Of a stretch of DNA of 64,000 bases, positions 53,646 to 62,142 are shown in pieces. The translations under genes were made by a program, and so were the position numbers. The stretch is from Acidovorax radicis (lineage in GTDB: Bacteria > Pseudomonadota > Gammaproteobacteria > Burkholderiales > Burkholderiaceae_C). The first letter of the stretch is position 1; each line of letters starts with the position of its first letter. The stretch is taken from contig NZ_CP075184.1 of assembly GCF_020510705.1 (NCBI RefSeq), positions 1 to 64,000 of the forward strand, given 5' to 3'. The notes under the pieces are model-generated. The model was not told where the DNA came from and searched no databases. It was given only the letters and a program-made list of their open reading frames with translations.

Positions 53646-55127
53646 ATGTCCACTGCCGCACAAGCCCCCGTCACCTGTCCACACGCCATCGGCCTGCCCG
53701 CGCTGGAGCAGCGCCTGGCGCAAGACATGCTCTTCCTGGGCCTGCCGCCCCGCGCCTGGATGCGGCCCCGCCTTTGCAATGGGGACAAGGTGCTGGACGT
53801 GGCCATCATCGGTGGCGGGCAAGCGGGCCTGGCGGCGGCCGTGGGCCTGGCGCACCAAGGCATCGAGGCCGTGGTGCTGGACCGCGCCCCGAAGGACCTG
53901 GAAGGCCCGTGGGCCACCACCGCGCGCATGGAGACCCTGCGCTCGCCCAAGGAACTGGTCGGCCCGGCGATGGGGCAACCGGCCCTCACGTTCCGCGCCT
54001 GGTTCGTCGCGCAGTTCGGCATGCCCGCATGGGACGCCCTGGACAAGATACCGCGCCTGCAGTGGATGGACTACCTGCGCTGGTTCCGCCGCGTGAACCA
54101 GGTGGACGTGCGCAACGGCACCACGGTCACCCGCATCGAGCCCCGCGCCGACGGCCTGGTGCAGCTGCAACTGAGCACCGAGAGCGGGCCCGGCACACTG
54201 CTGGCGCGCCGTGTGGTGGTAGCCACCGGGCGCGACGGTCTGGGGGGTCCTGCGATTCCCGGCTTCATGCAGGAATTGCCGCGCCACCTGTGGGCACACT
54301 CGTCCGACCCCAACGACTACACCTTGCTGAAGGGCCAACGCGTGGGCGTGATCGGCGCAGGTTCGTCGGCCATGGACAGTGCCGCCACGGCGCTGGAGTC
54401 TGGCGCCGCCCGCGTTGATTTGCTGATCCGCCGCACCGACCTGCCGCGCATCAACAAGAGCAAGGGCTCCGGCGTCGCGGGCCTGACCCACGGCCACCAC
54501 GACCTGCCCGACGCCGACAAATGGCGGCTGCGCCAGTACATCAACAGCGCCCAGGTGCCGCCGCCACGGGGCAGCACGCTGCGCGTGTCACGCCACACCA
54601 ACGCGCACTTTCACCTGGGCTGCCCAGTGCAGTCCGTGCATGCCGAGGGCGATACCGTGGTGGTTCGCACGCCCAAGGGGCGGTTCACGTTCGACTTTCT
54701 GATCGTCTCCACCGGCTTCGTCATCGACTGGAGCCAGCGCCCCGAGTTCGCGGCCATTGCCCCCCACCTGCAGGTGTGGTCGCAGCGCTACCAGCCCCCG
54801 GCGGGCCAGGCCGACCAGGAGCTGGCCGATTCGCCCGTGCTGGGCCCCGCGTTCGAGTTCCAAGAGGCCACCCCGGGCGCCTGCCCCGGCCTGTCGCGGG
54901 TGCACTGCTTTTGTTATCCCGCCACCTTGTCGCACGGCGCGGTGGCAGGCGACATCCCCAACATCAGCGACGGCGCTCGCCGCCTGGCCCAGGGCATCGC
55001 CAGCCACTTCTATGGCGAGGATTTTGAGCAGCACTTTGCCACCCTGCAAGCCTATGAAGAGCCTGAACTGCAAGGCGACGAATGGGTGCCCGCCCCGCCC
55101 CTGGCAGTGACCGAGGCGGCTTGCTGA
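53646..55127 (+). CDS. FAD/NAD(P)-dependent flavoprotein monooxygenase-like
   Basis: 493 aa. The FAD dinucleotide-binding motif is DVAIIGGGQAGLAAAVGLA near residues 53-71, and a second Rossmann GVIGAGSSAMDSAATAL for NAD(P)H lies near 239. Together they place it near class B flavin monooxygenases or thioredoxin-reductase-like flavoproteins. ATG 53646 is chosen over a longer frame overlapping the Bug gene. Its operon partners (a CMD peroxidase-like protein and a lipoyl carrier) suggest oxidation of a small organic or sulfur substrate. Confidence 0.8.
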   Translation: MSTAAQAPVTCPHAIGLPALEQRLAQDMLFLGLPPRAWMRPRLCNGDKVLDVAIIGGGQAGLAAAVGLAHQGIEAVVLDRAPKDLEGPWATTARMETLRSPKELVGPAMGQPALTFRAWFVAQFGMPAWDALDKIPRLQWMDYLRWFRRVNQVDVRNGTTVTRIEPRADGLVQLQLSTESGPGTLLARRVVVATGRDGLGGPAIPGFMQELPRHLWAHSSDPNDYTLLKGQRVGVIGAGSSAMDSAATALESGAARVDLLIRRTDLPRINKSKGSGVAGLTHGHHDLPDADKWRLRQYINSAQVPPPRGSTLRVSRHTNAHFHLGCPVQSVHAEGDTVVVRTPKGRFTFDFLIVSTGFVIDWSQRPEFAAIAPHLQVWSQRYQPPAGQADQELADSPVLGPAFEFQEATPGACPGLSRVHCFCYPATLSHGAVAGDIPNISDGARRLAQGIASHFYGEDFEQHFATLQAYEEPELQGDEWVPAPPLAVTEAAC

Positions 55128-55187
55128 AGCCCCCTGCAGCCCTTTTTTCAGACGCCACACCCACCCCACAAAGGAAGACAAAGCTCC

Positions 55188-56363
55188 ATGACCCTCCCGC
55201 CCACAGACTTCGACGTGATCGACCAGAGCGTGCCCCTGGCACCCGACGACGCAGTGCATGCCCTGCGCCGCCAGCGCCCCAAAATCGTCGATGCCACTCA
55301 GGGCAGCTACACCGCCATGTTCGCCCCCAGCGTGGCGGGGGTGACGGTGGCGGAGCGCCTGGCCGTTGCATTGCATGCCTGCCAGGTGAGCGGGTCTGCG
55401 CCCCTGGCGGCGCACTACCGCGAGCGGCTGCTGGCGGAAGGCGCCAGTGCTGCCACCCTGGCAGCAGCCGATGACACAACCGGCACCACCACCGCACCCG
55501 ACGCCCGGCTCGCGGCGCTGCTGGACTTCACCCGCAAACTCACGCACAAGCCGATCGAAGGCGGCCAACAGGCCGTGCAGGCACTGCAGGCCGTGGGCCT
55601 GGCACCGTCGGCCATCGTTGCTGTGGGCCAGCTCATTGCGTTCCTGTCCTACCAAATCAGGCTGCACGCAGGCCTGCGGGCTCTGGTGGCCGCAGGCCCG
55701 GCGCCCGAGACCACGGCGGCGCCCCGTGCGCCCGCCCCCGTGGGCCAATCGCTGCCCAACCCGCTGCGCATCCACGGCTTCACCAACGAGGTGCTCGATT
55801 GGCGCCCCTGGGTGGAGCCCTTGCGCCTTGAAGACGCCACGCCCGAACAGCTGGCGGCACTGGAGGCCATGAACCCGACCGCCAAAGACCAGGCCTACTT
55901 CCGCCTGCTTGCGCACCAGCCCGAAATGCTGCTGCAGCGCTCCATCGCCTTCAACGCCATCATGTTTGCCCCGGGCGGCATGCCCCGCGCAGAGCGCGAG
56001 CTGGGCGCCACCGTGGAGTCGCGCCTGAACGGCTGCGTGTACTGCGCCTCGGTGCATGCGCAGCGCTTTGAGCAGCTGGCCAAACGCAACGATGTCATCG
56101 CCCAGCTCTTTGAAGACCCGGCCAGCGCAGGCACCACCGAGCGCGAACAATGCATCGTGCGCTTGTCCGCCGTGCTGGGCCTGGCACCGGCCGAGCTGGA
56201 TGCGCACCATGTCCATGCCGCACGCGCCGTGGGCCTGACCGACGCCGAAACACTCGACCTGGTGCACGCCGTGGCTTTGTTCGCCTGGGCCAACCGCCTC
56301 ATGCTCAACCTGGGCGAGCCCATTCATCTGGACGGCACACTCGCCGAGAAGGGACGCCTGTGA
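55188..56363 (+). CDS. Double CMD/AhpD-like protein
   Basis: 391 aa carrying two carboxymuconolactone-decarboxylase/AhpD-type regions. The N-terminal half has a helical CMD-like fold lacking CxxC. The C-terminal half has the redox motif GCVYCASVH with Cys283, Cys286 and His290, preceded by Glu, matching the AhpD peroxidase pattern. It resembles paired alkylhydroperoxidase-domain proteins fused into one chain. It overlaps the lipoyl-carrier gene by 4 bp. AhpD proteins accept electrons from lipoyl groups, which fits that neighbour. Confidence 0.8.
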   Translation: MTLPPTDFDVIDQSVPLAPDDAVHALRRQRPKIVDATQGSYTAMFAPSVAGVTVAERLAVALHACQVSGSAPLAAHYRERLLAEGASAATLAAADDTTGTTTAPDARLAALLDFTRKLTHKPIEGGQQAVQALQAVGLAPSAIVAVGQLIAFLSYQIRLHAGLRALVAAGPAPETTAAPRAPAPVGQSLPNPLRIHGFTNEVLDWRPWVEPLRLEDATPEQLAALEAMNPTAKDQAYFRLLAHQPEMLLQRSIAFNAIMFAPGGMPRAERELGATVESRLNGCVYCASVHAQRFEQLAKRNDVIAQLFEDPASAGTTEREQCIVRLSAVLGLAPAELDAHHVHAARAVGLTDAETLDLVHAVALFAWANRLMLNLGEPIHLDGTLAEKGRL

Positions 56364-56728
56364 TTCGCTACACCGCAGAGCACCTTTGGGTGCGACTGGA
56401 GGAGGGAGGGCAGAGCGCCATCGCGGGCATCACCCGCCATGCGCAAGACACCCTGGGCGACATCGTCCTGGTGGACGTGAACGCCCGAGGCGCCCAGCCC
56501 GAAAACACTGTCATCGGCACGGTCGAGTCGGTGAAAACCGCGTCGGACCTGCACATGCCGCTGAACGGAGACATCGTGGAGGTCAACGCGGCACTGCAAG
56601 ACAACCCGGGGCTGGTGAACGAAGACCCCGAGGGCGCGGGCTGGATGCTGCGGATCGCCCACGTGGACCCGGCGCACTTTGCCGCACTGATGGACGAAGC
56701 GGCCTACCAGGCCCACACCGGCGCCTGA
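56360..56728 (+). CDS. GcvH-like lipoyl carrier protein
   Basis: 122-aa glycine-cleavage H-type protein. The lipoylation site is TVESVKTASDLHMPLNGDIV with Lys59 as target. The remaining GcvH features (DIVLVDV, LVNEDPEGAGWMLRI) are present. The GTG start overlaps the preceding stop (GTGA), so translation is coupled. No gcvP/gcvT genes are adjacent, so it probably serves a dedicated redox or carrier role rather than glycine cleavage. Confidence 0.85.
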   Translation: MIRYTAEHLWVRLEEGGQSAIAGITRHAQDTLGDIVLVDVNARGAQPENTVIGTVESVKTASDLHMPLNGDIVEVNAALQDNPGLVNEDPEGAGWMLRIAHVDPAHFAALMDEAAYQAHTGA

Positions 56729-56743
56729 CGCCGCACCGCTTTC

Positions 56744-56776
56744 GCGGCGGGGCCACTGCATGGGTGGCCCCGCCGC
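56744..56776. terminator. Strong hairpin after the lipoyl-carrier operon
   Basis: GCGGCGGGGCCAC (56744-56756) pairs perfectly with GTGGCCCCGCCGC (56764-56776), loop of 7. There is no T-run on the plus strand; on the minus strand a T-rich stretch follows. It probably marks the end of the operon. Confidence 0.6.
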
Positions 56777-56884
56777 AAGAAAGCAAGGCCTTCCAGACCC
56801 GGCGCCGCAGTGACCAGACAGCGGGGCATAAAGCAGGGGCGCGGCACAATCGACCGTTGCCCTCGTTTTACTCACTTCGCACCC

Positions 56885-57496
56885 ATGCCGCCCATCGCCG
56901 TCATCGACTTTGAAACCACCGGCATCTCGCCCGGCCAGGGCGCGCGTGCGACCGAGGTGGCGATCGTGCTGCTGGAGAGAGGCCAGGTGGTGGACCGGTT
57001 CCAGAGCCTCATGAAAACCGGGGTGTGGATTCCGTCCTTCATCACCCAGCTCACCGGCATCACCAACGCCATGGTGAACGCCGCGCCCGATGCGGCCGGG
57101 GTGATGGCGGACGCAGCGCGGTTTGTGGGCGATGCGCCCATGGTGGCGCACAACGCGTCGTTCGACAGCAAGTTCTGGCAGGCCGAGCTGGCCCTGGCCG
57201 GGCTGCCCGCACCGCAGCCGTTTGCATGCACGGTGCTGCTGTCGCGGCGGCTGTACCCGCAGGCGCCCAGCCACAAGCTCGGTACGCTGGTGGACTACCA
57301 CGGCCTGCCGCGCACGGGCCAGGCCCACCGGGCACTGGCCGATGCCGAGATGGCCGCTGCGCTGCTGGCGCGCATGCAGCACGACCTGCGCACACAGTGG
57401 CGCGTGGCAGAGCCCAGCTATGCGCTGCTGCAACAAGTGCAGCGCTGCGCCAAGCCCAAGGTGGGCGCGCTTTTGGCCCAACACGCAGTGGCGTGA
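56885..57496 (+). CDS. DnaQ-type 3'-5' exonuclease
   Basis: 203 aa of the DEDDh exonuclease family: VIDFETTG (ExoI motif, Asp7 and Glu9), HNASFDSKFW (ExoII) and HRALADAEM (ExoIII with His). It resembles proofreading epsilon subunits but is short and lacks the Pol III-binding tail, so it is probably a general DNA or RNA repair exonuclease. ATG 56885 is the family-like start. Confidence 0.87.
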   Translation: MPPIAVIDFETTGISPGQGARATEVAIVLLERGQVVDRFQSLMKTGVWIPSFITQLTGITNAMVNAAPDAAGVMADAARFVGDAPMVAHNASFDSKFWQAELALAGLPAPQPFACTVLLSRRLYPQAPSHKLGTLVDYHGLPRTGQAHRALADAEMAAALLARMQHDLRTQWRVAEPSYALLQQVQRCAKPKVGALLAQHAVA

Positions 57497-57533
57497 TGGT
57501 GCGCTGACCTGGCGCACAGGCAGGCCACTACAC

Positions 57534-57590
57534 AATTGATAGCTGTCAGCGATTGATACATAAGCGCTACAAGCCATTTTTATTCAAACT
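57534..57590. repeat. AGCGCTTAT-type intergenic repeat, copy 7
   Basis: GATAGCTGTCAGCGATTGAT then ACATAAGCGCTACAAGCCAT, slightly degenerate. Confidence 0.7.
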
Positions 57591-57683
57591 ATCACCCAAC
57601 GGGCGGCATACTCGCGGTGGGCACTGTGGGAACCCTCGGCAAACAGTGGCCACTCCCTTTGCCCCCCGATGAAAGGCTCTACC

Positions 57684-58265
57684 ATGTGGTTTCTGGTTCT
57701 TGGACTCGTTGTGTTTTTGGGCGTGCACTCGGTGCGCATCGTGGCCGACGGCTGGCGCACGCAGACGCTGGCGCGCATGGGCGAGATGCCGTGGAAGGGG
57801 CTGTATTCGCTGGTGTCTGCCGTGGGCCTGGCGCTCATCGTGTGGGGCTATGGCCTGGCGCGGCAGGCGCCCATGGTGCTGTGGGTGCCGCCTGTCGGCA
57901 TGCGGCACGCCGCAGCGCTGCTGACACTGATCGCCTTTGTGCTGCTGGCCGCCACCTATGTGCCGCGCAATGCGATCAAGGCAAGGCTGCACCACCCCAT
58001 GGTGCTGGGCGTGAAGGTGTGGGCGCTGGCGCACCTGCTGTCCAACGGCAACCTGGCCGATGTGCTGCTGTTTGGCAGTTTCTTGCTATGGGCGGTGCTG
58101 AGCTTTCGGGCGGCGCGGCAGCGCGACCGGGCGCAAGGCGCGGTGTATGCGGCCGGTAGCGCAGCGGGCACGGCAGCAGCCGTGGTGGTGGGCTTGGTGG
58201 CCTGGGCGGGCTTTGCGTTCTGGGGCCATGCGTGGCTGATTGGCGTGGCGCCGTTGGGGCGGTGA
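57684..58265 (+). CDS. NnrU-family membrane protein
   Basis: 193 aa with about five hydrophobic helices. It has the NnrU start (MWFLVLGLVVFLGVHSVRI) and the HHPMVLGVKVWALAHLLSNG motif. Family members are linked to nitrogen oxide metabolism and methyltransferase-like NnrU/isoprenylcysteine-type folds. ATG 57684 is preferred because AAAGG lies 8 bp upstream; ATG 57669 would add five residues. Confidence 0.85.
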   Translation: MWFLVLGLVVFLGVHSVRIVADGWRTQTLARMGEMPWKGLYSLVSAVGLALIVWGYGLARQAPMVLWVPPVGMRHAAALLTLIAFVLLAATYVPRNAIKARLHHPMVLGVKVWALAHLLSNGNLADVLLFGSFLLWAVLSFRAARQRDRAQGAVYAAGSAAGTAAAVVVGLVAWAGFAFWGHAWLIGVAPLGR

Positions 58266-58354
58266 CGAGGTGCTGATCGGACACCAATGCGGCCAGCGCG
58301 CCAAATGCCGGAGAATCCGCGCTTTGCGTTTTCTCCTTTCTCGCTGAGACCTCT

Positions 58355-58618
58355 ATGACCGAAGCCAACACCCCCAACACCCCCGCCCAGCCGCCCCTGC
58401 CTGACCACCTGTCGGTCAACCCCCGCAGCCCGCACCATGTGGCCGCCGTGTTCGAGCACGACATCGGTATCCGCCTGAACGGCAAGGAGCGTTTTGATGT
58501 GGAGGAATACTGCATCAGCGAAGGCTGGGTGAAGGTGCCCGCCGGCAAGACGGTGGACCGCAAGGGCCAGCCGCTGCTCATCAAGATCAAGGGCACGGTC
58601 GAAGCGTTCTACAAGTGA
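58355..58618 (+). CDS. DUF3297-family protein
   Basis: 87 aa with the family core ERFDVEEYCISEGWVKVPAG and the ending IKIKGTVEAFYK. The biochemical role is unknown. Its stop overlaps the start of the RNase HI-like gene by 4 bp (GTGA), so the two are translationally coupled. Confidence 0.85.
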   Translation: MTEANTPNTPAQPPLPDHLSVNPRSPHHVAAVFEHDIGIRLNGKERFDVEEYCISEGWVKVPAGKTVDRKGQPLLIKIKGTVEAFYK

Positions 58619-59121
58619 CCACCGCTCGGGCGGCAGCGCCGCTCGCCCCCGGCGCCTGGGTGATCCACTGTGATGGCAGCGCCTGGCCCAACCCCGGGCG
58701 CATGGGCCTGGGGGCGGTGCTGACGGGGCCCGACGGGACCGTGCAGCACCAGATTTCCGAAGCCACCACCTTCACCGGCTGCAACAACGAGGCCGAGCTG
58801 CGCGCCCTGATGCAGGCGCTGCAGTGGCTGGCGCAGCAAGGGCTGGCGGCATCGACCCCGGTGCAGGTGTTCAGCGACAACAGCGTGCTGGTGGAGCAGC
58901 TGGGCTCGTTGTCTGCCGCAGCCCCCATCGTGCGGCTGGCAACGCTGTTTGATGAGGCGCGCCAGGCACTGCAGCGATTCGAAAATGTCCGCCTGCAATG
59001 GATTCCGCGCCACCGCAATGGCGCCGCCGATACGTTGGCGCGCGCCGCGCTGGGGCTGGCGCCCAAGGCGGCCACACCGCCGGGCCACCACCATACAAAG
59101 AAGAAAAAGCGGCGCTGCTGA
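58615..59121 (+). CDS. Ribonuclease HI-like protein
   Basis: 168 aa, RNase H fold. Acidic residues are placed as expected: HCDGSAWPNPG (first Asp near residue 20), NNEAELRALMQAL (Glu near 60), VFSDNSVLVEQL and PRHRNGAADTLARAAL (last Asp). It belongs to the RnhA-like group that processes RNA/DNA hybrids. The C-terminus ends in a Lys/Arg-rich tail. GTG start 58615 is coupled to the DUF3297 gene. Confidence 0.85.
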   Translation: MTTARAAAPLAPGAWVIHCDGSAWPNPGRMGLGAVLTGPDGTVQHQISEATTFTGCNNEAELRALMQALQWLAQQGLAASTPVQVFSDNSVLVEQLGSLSAAAPIVRLATLFDEARQALQRFENVRLQWIPRHRNGAADTLARAALGLAPKAATPPGHHHTKKKKRRC

Positions 59122-59191
59122 GCGGGCTTGAGCCGGGTCTGTTCTGGGCTTGTCCCAACATCTGCTCACAAAGCCGCAGCCCTGCGCGTGG

Positions 59192-59215
59192 CTTCGACAA
59201 GCTCGGCCTGAACGG
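59192..59215. repeat. GCTGAGCC/TTCGAAG repeat, single arm
   Basis: CTTCGACAAGCTCGGCCTGA then ACGG, the inverse orientation of the copy at 47361. Confidence 0.5.
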
Positions 59216-59247
59216 TTGGGGATGGTTGGGCGCCAATCCGTATCAGA

Positions 59248-60540
59248 TCATGCGCCCGCACGGGCCAGCAGCAGCGCCTTTTCCTGCGCGTTGCGGGTGA
59301 GGCTGGCTGCGCGCTTGAACTCGGCGCGGGCTTCATCCCCCCGGCCCAGCTTGGCCAGCAGGTCGCCGCGCACGCTGGGCAGCCAGTGGTAGTGGCGCAG
59401 GCTGGCTTCTGCGGCCAGTTCATCCACCAAGGCCAGCGCGGCGGCAGGCCCCAGGGCCATGCCCACCGCCACCGCGCGGTTGAGCGCCACCACGGGCGAG
59501 GGCGCCACCTGCAGCAGCGCGTCGTACAGCGCCACGATGTGGTGCCAGTCGGTGTCCTCGGCACGGCGGGCGCGCGCATGGCAGGCGGCAATGGCGCCCT
59601 GCAGCGCGTAGGGGCCCCAGGCGTGGCCTGCGCGCGCTAGCTGCTCGGCCTTGTCCAGCGCCACCAGCCCCCGGCGCACGAGCAGGTGGTCCCAGCGCGC
59701 GCGGTCCTGGTCCATCAGCAGCACGGGCTGGCCCTGCGCGTTGGTGCGTGCAGGCAGGCGTGAGGCCTGGATCTCCAGCAGCGCCACCAGCCCCTGCACT
59801 TCGGGCTCGTCGGGCACCAGGCTGGCCAGCACACGCACCAGTCGCTGGGCCTCGCCGCACAGCGCGGGGCGCATCCAGTCGTCGCCTGCTGTGGCGGCAT
59901 AGCCTTCGTTGAAGATGAGGTAGATCACCTCCAGCACCGACGCCAGGCGCGGCGCGCGCTCGGCTGTGCCGGGCACCTCGAACGGCACCTGCGCGGCCGT
60001 GAGGCTGCGCTTGGCACGCACGATGCGCTGGGCCACGGTGGGCTCGTGCACCAGAAAGGCGCGCGCGATCTCGGCCGTGGTGAGGCCGCCCAGCAGCCGC
60101 AGCGTGAGCGCCACCCTTCCTTCAGTGGGCAGCACGGGGTGGCAGGCGGTGAAGATGAGGCGCAGCAAGTCGTCGCCGATGTCGTCTTGCTCGGCGTGCA
60201 GGAGGGTGTCCACCACATCGGGCGCGTACTGGGCTTCGAGTGCTTCGAGGTCCTGGCCCAGCGCCTCGTGCTCACGGGCGTGCAGCGCCTGCTGGCGCAG
60301 GTGGTCGATGGCGCGGCGCTTGGCGGTGGTCATCAGCCATGCCGCCGGATTGGCGGGCAGGCCGGTGGTGGGCCAGTGCTCCAGCGCGGCCACCAGGGCG
60401 TCCTGCGCCAGCTCTTCAGCCCGGCCCACGTCGCGCGTCATGCGCGCCACGCTGGCGATGATGCGCGCGGCCTCGATGCGCCACACCGAGTCGATGCTGC
60501 GGTGCAGGGCATCACGGTCGGGCAGGGCGGGCTCGCTCAC
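59248..60540 (-). CDS. ECF42-type RNA polymerase sigma factor
   Basis: 430 aa. Sigma2 is recognisable by VGRAEELAQDALVAALEHWP and AAWLMTTAKRRAIDHLRQQ; sigma4 follows (TTAEIARAFLVHEPTVAQRI). The C-terminal ~200 residues form the long extension (YAATAGDDWMRPALCGEAQR) typical of ECF42 sigma factors. ECF42 genes lie with DGPF/YciI proteins, as here. No classical anti-sigma factor is nearby, consistent with control by the C-terminal domain. Confidence 0.88.
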   Translation of the reverse strand: MSEPALPDRDALHRSIDSVWRIEAARIIASVARMTRDVGRAEELAQDALVAALEHWPTTGLPANPAAWLMTTAKRRAIDHLRQQALHAREHEALGQDLEALEAQYAPDVVDTLLHAEQDDIGDDLLRLIFTACHPVLPTEGRVALTLRLLGGLTTAEIARAFLVHEPTVAQRIVRAKRSLTAAQVPFEVPGTAERAPRLASVLEVIYLIFNEGYAATAGDDWMRPALCGEAQRLVRVLASLVPDEPEVQGLVALLEIQASRLPARTNAQGQPVLLMDQDRARWDHLLVRRGLVALDKAEQLARAGHAWGPYALQGAIAACHARARRAEDTDWHHIVALYDALLQVAPSPVVALNRAVAVGMALGPAAALALVDELAAEASLRHYHWLPSVRGDLLAKLGRGDEARAEFKRAASLTRNAQEKALLLARAGA

Positions 60541-60546
60541 CTGCAG

Positions 60547-60954
60547 TCAGCCCTGGGCTTGGCTTGCGTCCACCATGTGCACAAACTCCCAGGTGTGGCC
60601 ATCCAGGTCGTCAAAGCTGCGCGAGTACATGAAGCCCAGGTCCTGCACCGGGCGGGGCGTGGTGGCGCCTGCCGCGACGGCCTTTTCGGCCAAGGCATCG
60701 ACCTCCTCACGGCTGTTGCACGAGAAGCACACCAGCACCTCCGATGTGGTGCGCGCATCGGCAATCGTCTTGCTGGTGAAGGTCTGGTAGAAATCCTTGA
60801 CCAGCAGCATCACGAAGAGGTTTTCGCCCACCACCAGGCAGGCGCCCTGGTCGTTGGTGAACTGGGGGTTGAACTCGTAGCCCAGCGCACGGAAGAACGC
60901 CTGCGAGCGGGCCATGTTCTCGATGGGCAGGTTCACGAAGATTTGTTGGTGCAT
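60547..60954 (-). CDS. VOC/glyoxalase-family protein
   Basis: 135 aa with the VOC fold pattern: NLPIENMARSQAFFRALGYE, DDLDGHTWEFVHM with a metal-type His/Glu. It is a possible lyase/dioxygenase-like or binding protein. The start at 60954 has an AGGAG ribosome site; the frame extending to 61020 is discounted. It lies 6 bp upstream of the sigma gene, in the ECF42 operon. Confidence 0.85.
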   Translation of the reverse strand: MHQQIFVNLPIENMARSQAFFRALGYEFNPQFTNDQGACLVVGENLFVMLLVKDFYQTFTSKTIADARTTSEVLVCFSCNSREEVDALAEKAVAAGATTPRPVQDLGFMYSRSFDDLDGHTWEFVHMVDASQAQG

Positions 60955-61019
60955 GAAAAACTCCTGAGGGGTAGAAACGGTAAGGGGAAACAGCGGTTTC
61001 GCAAAGCACGTGGCAGCCA

Positions 61020-61556
61020 TCAGCCTGCCGGCTTTTGGGCCACGGCCTGCAGGTTGGCCAGGCCGTCTTCAAAGTCCTGCCCCACCATGCGGTCCATGTT
61101 GAACACCAGGTGGGCGATCTTGGCCAGATAGGGCACCGGGCCTTGCATCGCCCAGGTGACGCGGGTGGCACCCGCGCCCTCGGGCTGCAACGTGAATTCC
61201 ACCTGGTTGTGCGCTTCAAAGGGTTTCACAAAGTCGAGCTGCATGCCCACGCGGCGGGGCGCGGTGGCCTCCACGATCTCCATGCTGCCCACACCCACCT
61301 TGTCGCCCCGCCAGGCGTAGCGCGCGCCAGGGCCGGTGGTGGTGGCGCTGTATTCGCCCTGGATGGCCGGGTCCTTGCGCTCGTAGGGGTTCCAGGTGTT
61401 GAACTGGCGCAGGTCGTGGATGAGCCCATACAGGCGCTCAGGCGGTGCAGAGATCACGCGGCTGCGCTCCACGCGGAAGGTGTCGGGGCGGGTGGCGGCA
61501 AACGCCAGCAGCAGAGCCAGCGCCGCCAGCAACACGAGGGCAATGGTCTTGATCAT
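61020..61556 (-). CDS. SRPBCC/START-like protein with N-terminal membrane anchor
   Basis: 178 aa. A hydrophobic N-terminal segment (IALVLLAALALLLAFAATR) anchors or exports a polyketide-cyclase/SRPBCC domain (VISAPPERLYGLIHDLRQFN, then NPYERKDP). Ligand unknown; hydrophobic small molecules are typical for the fold. The start 61556 is favoured over an upstream frame. Part of the ECF42 operon. Confidence 0.83.
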   Translation of the reverse strand: MIKTIALVLLAALALLLAFAATRPDTFRVERSRVISAPPERLYGLIHDLRQFNTWNPYERKDPAIQGEYSATTTGPGARYAWRGDKVGVGSMEIVEATAPRRVGMQLDFVKPFEAHNQVEFTLQPEGAGATRVTWAMQGPVPYLAKIAHLVFNMDRMVGQDFEDGLANLQAVAQKPAG

Positions 61557-61581
61557 GGAGGGTGTCCTTCGTGCCATGGCA

Positions 61582-61995
61582 TCAGCCGCGCAGGGCTTCG
61601 AGGTCGCGAAACTGCTCGACGCCGTCCACCCCGGCAAAGTCTTCCATCTCATAGAGCTGGCGCACTTCGATCTCGGCGTCGAGCCCCTCGCCGCGCGGGT
61701 TGGGAAAGCGGCGCGTCCATTCCAGCGCCTCGTCGCGGCTGCGCACCTGGATCAGGGTGTAGCCCGCGATCAGCTCCTTGGTTTCGGTGAAAGGGCCGTC
61801 GGTGACGGTGCGGCCAGCGGCGCTGTAGCGCACGCGCCAGCCCTTGGAGGTGGGCTGCAGGCCGCTGCCATCAAGCAGCACACCGGCGCGGTCCAGTGCC
61901 TCGTGGTAGCGGGCCATGTCGGCCATCAAGGCGCTGCTGGGCATGCCGCCTTGTTCGGTTTCGGCCGTGGCTTTGATGATGATCATGAATCGCAT
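61582..61995 (-). CDS. YciI/DGPF-family protein
   Basis: 137 aa with the DGPF signature TVTDGPFTETKELIAGYTLI and N-terminal MRFMIIIKATAETEQG. These ferredoxin-like proteins are the standard partners of ECF42 sigma factors, presumably sensors or effectors. CAGGAGA 6 bp before the start supports 61995. Confidence 0.88.
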   Translation of the reverse strand: MRFMIIIKATAETEQGGMPSSALMADMARYHEALDRAGVLLDGSGLQPTSKGWRVRYSAAGRTVTDGPFTETKELIAGYTLIQVRSRDEALEWTRRFPNPRGEGLDAEIEVRQLYEMEDFAGVDGVEQFRDLEALRG

Positions 61996-62142
61996 GGGGT
62001 TCTCCTGGTTCAGATGGGGAGCCACAGGGGAATCTGCGGCCTTCAACCACACGACGAACAAGAACCTGCCAGATCGACAAACGCCCTTGAAAAAAAACGA
62101 TGACCGGATGCGGGGCGGCGCAGGCCACAGGCCTGCCGACGT

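Noticed and set aside
54588..56327. Antisense open frame over the flavoprotein and CMD genes (579 aa)
   Set aside because: Crosses two well-supported opposite-strand genes; no family features.
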